Source: Chlorocebus sabaeus
Lineage: Eukaryota > Chordata > Mammalia > Primates > Cercopithecidae
Length of the DNA stretch: 64,000 nucleotides
Direction of reading: 5' to 3'
NCBI RefSeq assembly: GCF_047675955.1
Contig: NW_027328103.1
Location: forward strand, 496,001-560,000
This document shows, one piece after another, positions 59,901 through 64,000 of the stretch. The number at the start of each line of letters is the position of its first letter. Within the stretch, counting starts at the first letter, position 1. A model generated the notes under the pieces. It did no database searches. It saw only the letters and a list, made by a program, of their open reading frames with translations, and was not told the origin of the DNA. The position numbers and the translations under genes are program-made.

Positions 59901-62900
59901 TCAAACCTGGAAAGAAGCATTCTGAGAAACTGCTCTGTGTTCTGTTAATTCATCTCACAGAGTTACATCATTCGCTCATGATGCCTTTCGCTAAGGCTGT
60001 TCTTGTGGAATTGGCAAAGGGATATTTGGAAGCCCATAGAGGGTTATGGTGAAAAAGGAAATATCTTCCGTTGAAAACTGGAAAGAAGTTTTCTGAGAAA
60101 CTGCTCTGTGTTCTGTTAATTTATCTCACAGAGTTACATCTTTCCCTTCAAGAAGCCTTTCGCTAAGGCTGTTCTTGTGGAATTGGCAAAGGGATATTTG
60201 GAAGCCCATAGAGGGCTATGGTGAAAAAGGAAATATCTTCCGTTCAAAACTGGAAAGAAGCTTTGTGAGAAACTGCTCTGTGTTCTGTTAATTCATCTCA
60301 CAGAGTTACATCTTTCCCTTCAAGAAGCCTTTCGCTAAGGCTGTTCTTGTGGAATTGGCAAAGGGATATTTGGAAGCCCATAGAGGGCTATGGTGAAAAA
60401 GGAAATATCTTCCGTTCAAAACTGGAAAGAAGCTTTCTGAGAAACTGCTCTGTGTTCTGTTAATTCATCTCACAGAGTTACATCTTTCCCTTCAAGAAGT
60501 CTTTCGCTAAGGCTGTTCTTGGGGAATTGGCAAAGGGATATTTGGAAGCCCATAGGGGGCTATGGTGAAAAAGGAAATATCTTCCGTTCAAAACTGGCAA
60601 GAAGCTTTCTGAGAAACTGCTCTGTGTTCTGTTAATTCATCTCACAGAGTTACGTCTTTCCCTTCAAGAAGCCTTTCGCTAAGGCTGTTCTTGTGGAATT
60701 GGCAAAGGGATATTTGGAAGCCCGCAGAGGGCTATGGTGAAAAAGGAAATATCTTCCGTTGAAAACTGGAAAGAAGCTTTCTGAGAAACTGCTCTGTGTT
60801 CTGTTAATTTATCTCACAGAGTTACATCTTTCCCTTTAAGAAGCCTTTCGCTAAGGCTGTTCTTGTGGAATTGGCAAAGGGATATTTGGAAGCCCATAGA
60901 GGGCTATGGTGAAAAAGGAAATATCTTCCGTTCAAAACTGGAAAGAAGCTTTCTGAGAAACTGCTCTGTGTTCTGTTAATTCATCTCACAGAGTTACGTC
61001 TTTCCCTTCAAGAAGCCCTTCGCTAAGGCTGTTCTGGTGGAATTGGCAAAGGGATATTTGGAAGCCCATAGAGGGCTATGGTGAAAAAGGAAATATCTTC
61101 CGTTCAAAACTGGAAAGAAGCTTTCTGAGAAACTGCTCTGTGTTCTGTTAATTCATCTCACAGAGTTACATCTTTCCCTTCAAGAAGCCTTTCGCTAAGA
61201 CTGTTCTTGTGGAATTGGCAAAGGGATATTTGGAAGCCCATAGAGGGCTATGGTGAAAAAGGAAATATCTTCCGTTCAAAACTGGAAGGAAGCTTTCTGA
61301 GAAACTGCTCTGTGTTCTGTTAATTCATCTCACATAGTTACGTCTTTCCCTTCAAGAAGCCTTTCGCTAAGGCTGTTCTTGTGGAATTGGCAAAGGGATA
61401 TTTGGAAGCCCATAGAGGGTTATGGTGAAAAAGGAAATATCTTCCGTTGAAAACTGGAAAGAAGTTTTCTGAGAAACTGCTCTGTGTTCTGTTAATTCAT
61501 CTCACAGAGTTACATCTTTCCCTTCAAGAAGCCTTTCGCTAAGGCTGTTCTTGTGGAATTGGCAAAGGGATATTTGGAAGCCCATAGAGGGCTATGGTGA
61601 AAAAGGAAATATCTTCCGTTCAGAACTGGAAAGAAGCTTTCTGAGAAACTGCTCTGTGTTCTGTTAATTCATCTCACAGAGTTACATCTTTCCCTTCAAG
61701 ACGCCTTTCGCTAAGGCTGTTCTTGTGGAATTGGCAAAGGGATATTTGGAAGCCCATAGAGGGTTATGGTGAAAAAGGAAATATCTTCCGTTGAAAACTG
61801 GAAAGAAGTTTTCTGAGAAACTGCTCTGTGTTCTGTTAATTTATCTCACAGAGTTACATCTTTCCCTTCAAGAAGCCTTTCGCTAAGGCTGTTCTTGTGG
61901 AATTGGCAAAGGGATATTTGGAAGCCCATAGAGGGCTATGGTGAAAAAGGAAATATCTTCCGTTCAAAACTGGAAAGAAGCTTTGTGAGAAACTGCTCTG
62001 TGTTCTGTTAATTCATCTCACAGAGTTACATCTTTCCCTTCAAGAAGCCTTTCGCTAAGGCTGTTCTTGTGGAATTGGCAAAGGGATATTTGGAAGCCCA
62101 TAGAGGGCTATGGTGAAAAAGGAAATATCTTCCGTTCAAAACTGGAAAGAAGCTTTCTGAGAAACTGCTCTGTGTTCTGTTAATTCATCCCACAGAGTTA
62201 CGTCTTTCCCTTCAAGAAGCCTTTCGCTAAGTCTGTTCTTGTGGAATTGGCAAAGGGATATTTGGAAGCCCATAGAGGGCTATGGTGAAAAAGGAAATAT
62301 CTTCCGTTCAGAAGTGTAAAGAAGCTTTCTGAGAAACTGCTCTGTGTTCTGTTAATTCATCCCACAGAGTTACGTCTTTCCCTTCAAGAAGCCTTTCGCT
62401 AAGTCTGTTCTTGTGGAATTGGCAAAGGGATATTTGGAAGCCCATAGAGGGCTATGGTGAAAAAGGAAATATCTTCCGTTCAGAAGTGTAAAGAAGCTTT
62501 CTGAGAAACTGCTCTGTGTTCTGTTAATTCATCTCACAGAGTTACATCTTTCCCTTCAAGAAGCCTTTCGCTAAGGCTGTTCTTGTGGAATTGGCAAAGG
62601 GATATTTGGAAGCCCATAGAGGGCTATGGTGAAAAAGGAAATATCTTCCGTTCAGAACTGGAAAGAAGCTTTCTGAGAAACTGCTCTGTGTTCTGTTAAT
62701 TCATCTCACAGAGTTACATCTTTCCCTTCAAGACGCCTTTCGCTAAGGCTGTTCTTGTGGAATTGGCAAAGGGATATTTGGAAGCCCATAGAGGGCTATG
62801 GTGAAAAAGGAAATATCTTCCGTTCAAAACTGGAAAGAAGCTTTCTGAGAAACTGCTCTGTGTTCTGTTAATTCATCTCACAGAGTTACATCTTTCCCTT

Positions 62901-64000
62901 CAAGAAGCCTTTCGCTAAGGCTGTTCTTGTGGAATTGGCAAAGGGATATTTGGAAGCCCATAGAGGGCTACGGTGAAAAAGGAAATATCTTCCGTTCAAA
63001 ACTGGAAAGAAGCTTGCTGAGAAACTGCTCTGTGTTCTGTTAATTCATCCCACAGAGTTACGTCTTTCCCTTCAAGAAGCCTTTCGCTAAGTCTGTTCTT
63101 GTGGAATTGGCAAAGGGATATTTGGAAGCCCATAGAGGGCTATGGTGAAAAAGGAAATATCTTCCGTTCAGAAGTGTAAAGAAGCTTTCTGAGAAACTGC
63201 TCTGTGTTCTGTTAATTCATCTCACAGAGTTACATCTTTCCCTTCAAGAAGCCTTTCGCTAAGGCTGTTCTTGTGGAATTGGCAAAGGGATATTTGGAAG
63301 CCCATAGAGGGCTATGGTGAAAAAGGAAATATCTTCCGTTCAAAACTGGAAAGAAGCTTTCTGAGAAACTGCTCTGTGTTCTGTTAATTCATCTCACAGA
63401 GTTACGTCTTTCCCTTCAAGAAGCCCTTCGCTAAGGTTGTTCTTGTGGAATTGGCAAAGGGATATTTGGAAGCCCATAGAGGGCTATGGTGAAAAAGGAA
63501 ATATCTTCCGTTCAAAACTGGAAAGAAGCTTTCTGAGAAACTGCTCTGTGTTCTGTTAATTCATCTCACAGAGTTACATCTTTCCCTTCAAGAAGCCTTT
63601 CGCTAAGACTGTTCTTGTGGAATTGGCAAAGGGATATTTGGAAGCCCATAGAGGGCTATGGTGAAAAAGGAAATATCTTCCGTTCAAAACTGGAAGGAAG
63701 CTTTCTGAGAAACTGCTCTGTGTTCTGTTAATTCATCTCACATAGTTACGTCTTTCCCTTCAAGAAGCCTTTCGCTAAGGCTGTTCTTGTGGAATTGGCA
63801 AAGGGATATTTGGAAGCCCATAGAGGGTTATGGTGAAAAAGGAAATATCTTCCGTTGAAAACTGGAAAGAAGTTTTCTGAGAAACTGCTCTGTGTTCTGT
63901 TAATTTATCTCACAGAGTTACATCTTTCCCTTCAAGAAGCCTTTCGCTAAGGCTGTTCTTGTGGAATTGGCAAAGGGATATTTGGAAGCCCATAGAGGGC
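56941..64000 (+). repeat. Alpha-satellite block matching the 5' end of the window
   Basis: Rare variants of the first 5 kb reappear here in the same order. TCCTTTCTAG at 1,011 and 57,053, and CCCGTAGA at 1,761 and 57,803, share an offset of 56,042 bp. ACTGGAAAGC at 3,691 and 59,049, and TCTGTGTTAT at 4,061 and 59,419, share an offset of 55,358 bp. The AAGCATTCTG monomer follows near 59,916. This is a diverged long-distance copy that lost about four monomers between 57.8 and 59.0 kb. Later parts carry 14-, 6- and 1-monomer duplications, listed separately. Confidence 0.83.
61000..64000 (+). repeat. Nested 14-, 6- and 1-monomer duplications
   Basis: AAGCCCTTCGC, TAAGACTG, CTGGAAGGAAG, CACATAGTT and CTTCCGTTGA recur 2,408 bp (14 monomers) apart; CTTCCGTTGA is at 61,441 and 63,849. 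Within that span AGACGCC recurs 1,032 bp (six monomers) apart, with its ACGCC at 61,701 and 62,733, as does CAGAACTGG at 61,621 and 62,653. TAATTCATCC occurs at 62,181, 62,353 and 63,041, and the unit 62,181-62,352 looks identical to 62,353-62,524. These are overlapping duplications of different sizes and probably different ages. Confidence 0.85.

Larger units (their letters stand above)
1..64000 (+). repeat. Alpha-satellite array, 172-bp monomers, head to tail
   Basis: A unit of 172 bp repeats from the first to the last base, always in the same orientation. Successive HindIII-type sites at 266, 438 and 610 are exactly 172 bp apart, and the register runs to 63,870 with 370 steps and a net loss of only 36 bp. 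Each unit holds AAGCTTTCTGAG, CTCACAGAGTT, TTCGCTAAGG, GGATATTTGGAAGCCC and CTATGGTGAAAAAGGAA in that order. These blocks match primate alpha satellite, the main DNA of primate centromeres. Neighbouring monomers differ by about 0-4 percent. The monomeric 172-bp HindIII form is known from African green monkey; macaques and baboons typically carry a dimer of about 340 bp. The array therefore suggests Chlorocebus or a close Cercopithecini relative, inferred from memory. Both array ends lie outside the window. Array identity is near certain; species is less so. Confidence 0.98.

Noticed and set aside
1..64000. CRISPR-like array of direct repeats
   Set aside because: The 172-bp units abut with no unique spacers and match primate alpha satellite.
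1..64000. Interrupting transposons (LINE, SINE or LTR), inverted monomers or unique DNA
   Set aside because: Reading line by line, every stretch fits the 172-bp monomer in the same orientation, and the register never breaks by more than a few bases.
1..64000. Viral DNA, considered because some defective SV40 variants carry monkey alpha satellite
   Set aside because: No non-satellite sequence of any kind is present, so nothing supports a viral origin.
1..64000. A human centromere origin
   Set aside because: Human alpha monomers are about 171 bp and show strong divergence between neighbours and frequent CENP-B boxes. This array is 172 bp, very uniform and lacks the box.

Overview
The whole window is one uninterrupted array of alpha-satellite DNA from a primate centromere. 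A unit of about 172 bp repeats head to tail in a single orientation from base 1 to base 64,000. I counted 370 monomer steps between the HindIII-type site at 266 and its equivalent at 63,870, so the window holds about 372 monomers. I saw no unique sequence, transposon, inversion, RNA gene or credible protein gene on either strand. The monomer carries the landmarks of primate alpha satellite: a HindIII site followed by CTGAGAAAC, the block CTCACAGAGTT, the block GGATATTTGGA, and CTATGGTGAAAAAGGAA, which fits the pJ-alpha (A-box) motif. No CENP-B box was found. The 172-bp monomeric register, the regular HindIII site and the remembered consensus point to an Old World monkey of the Cercopithecini, most likely African green monkey (Chlorocebus). 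The species call rests on memory, not on a search.

Monomers differ from the consensus by roughly 0 to 4 percent, much less than neighbouring monomers in human higher-order repeats (HORs). Shared rare variants nevertheless reveal a layered multimer structure. From the 5' end: 1-4,060 is mixed monomers with a 4-monomer tandem duplication (685-bp shift). 4,061-14,027 is three copies of an 18-monomer HOR, two of them enlarged to 19 and 21 monomers. 14,028 to about 14,980 is a fourth copy cut short by loss of nine monomers. About 14,980-22,520 is a mosaic of a third variant set. 22,520-31,180 is closer to consensus, with a 14-monomer segmental duplication and a stretch of nearly five identical monomers (28,419-29,256). 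31,181-41,590 holds an 8-monomer repeat and a 4-kb block present twice (offset 4,128 bp, then 4,988 bp). About 40,003-42,230 and 47,054-48,350 hold a 6-monomer (1,032 bp) repeat. 42,230-54,150 is a mosaic that reuses the earlier families. 54,151-56,940 holds a 9-monomer (1,548 bp) tandem repeat. 56,940-64,000 is a diverged copy of the 5' end of the window (offset near 56.0, then 55.4 kb) with further 14-, 6- and 1-monomer duplications.

No genes act together here. The likely role is structural: centromeric or pericentromeric chromatin, with the 172-bp period matching about one nucleosome per monomer. The informative content is the record of unequal exchange and gene conversion written in the variant patterns. 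I found no previously undescribed gene system, and the short open frames are by-products of the repeat.
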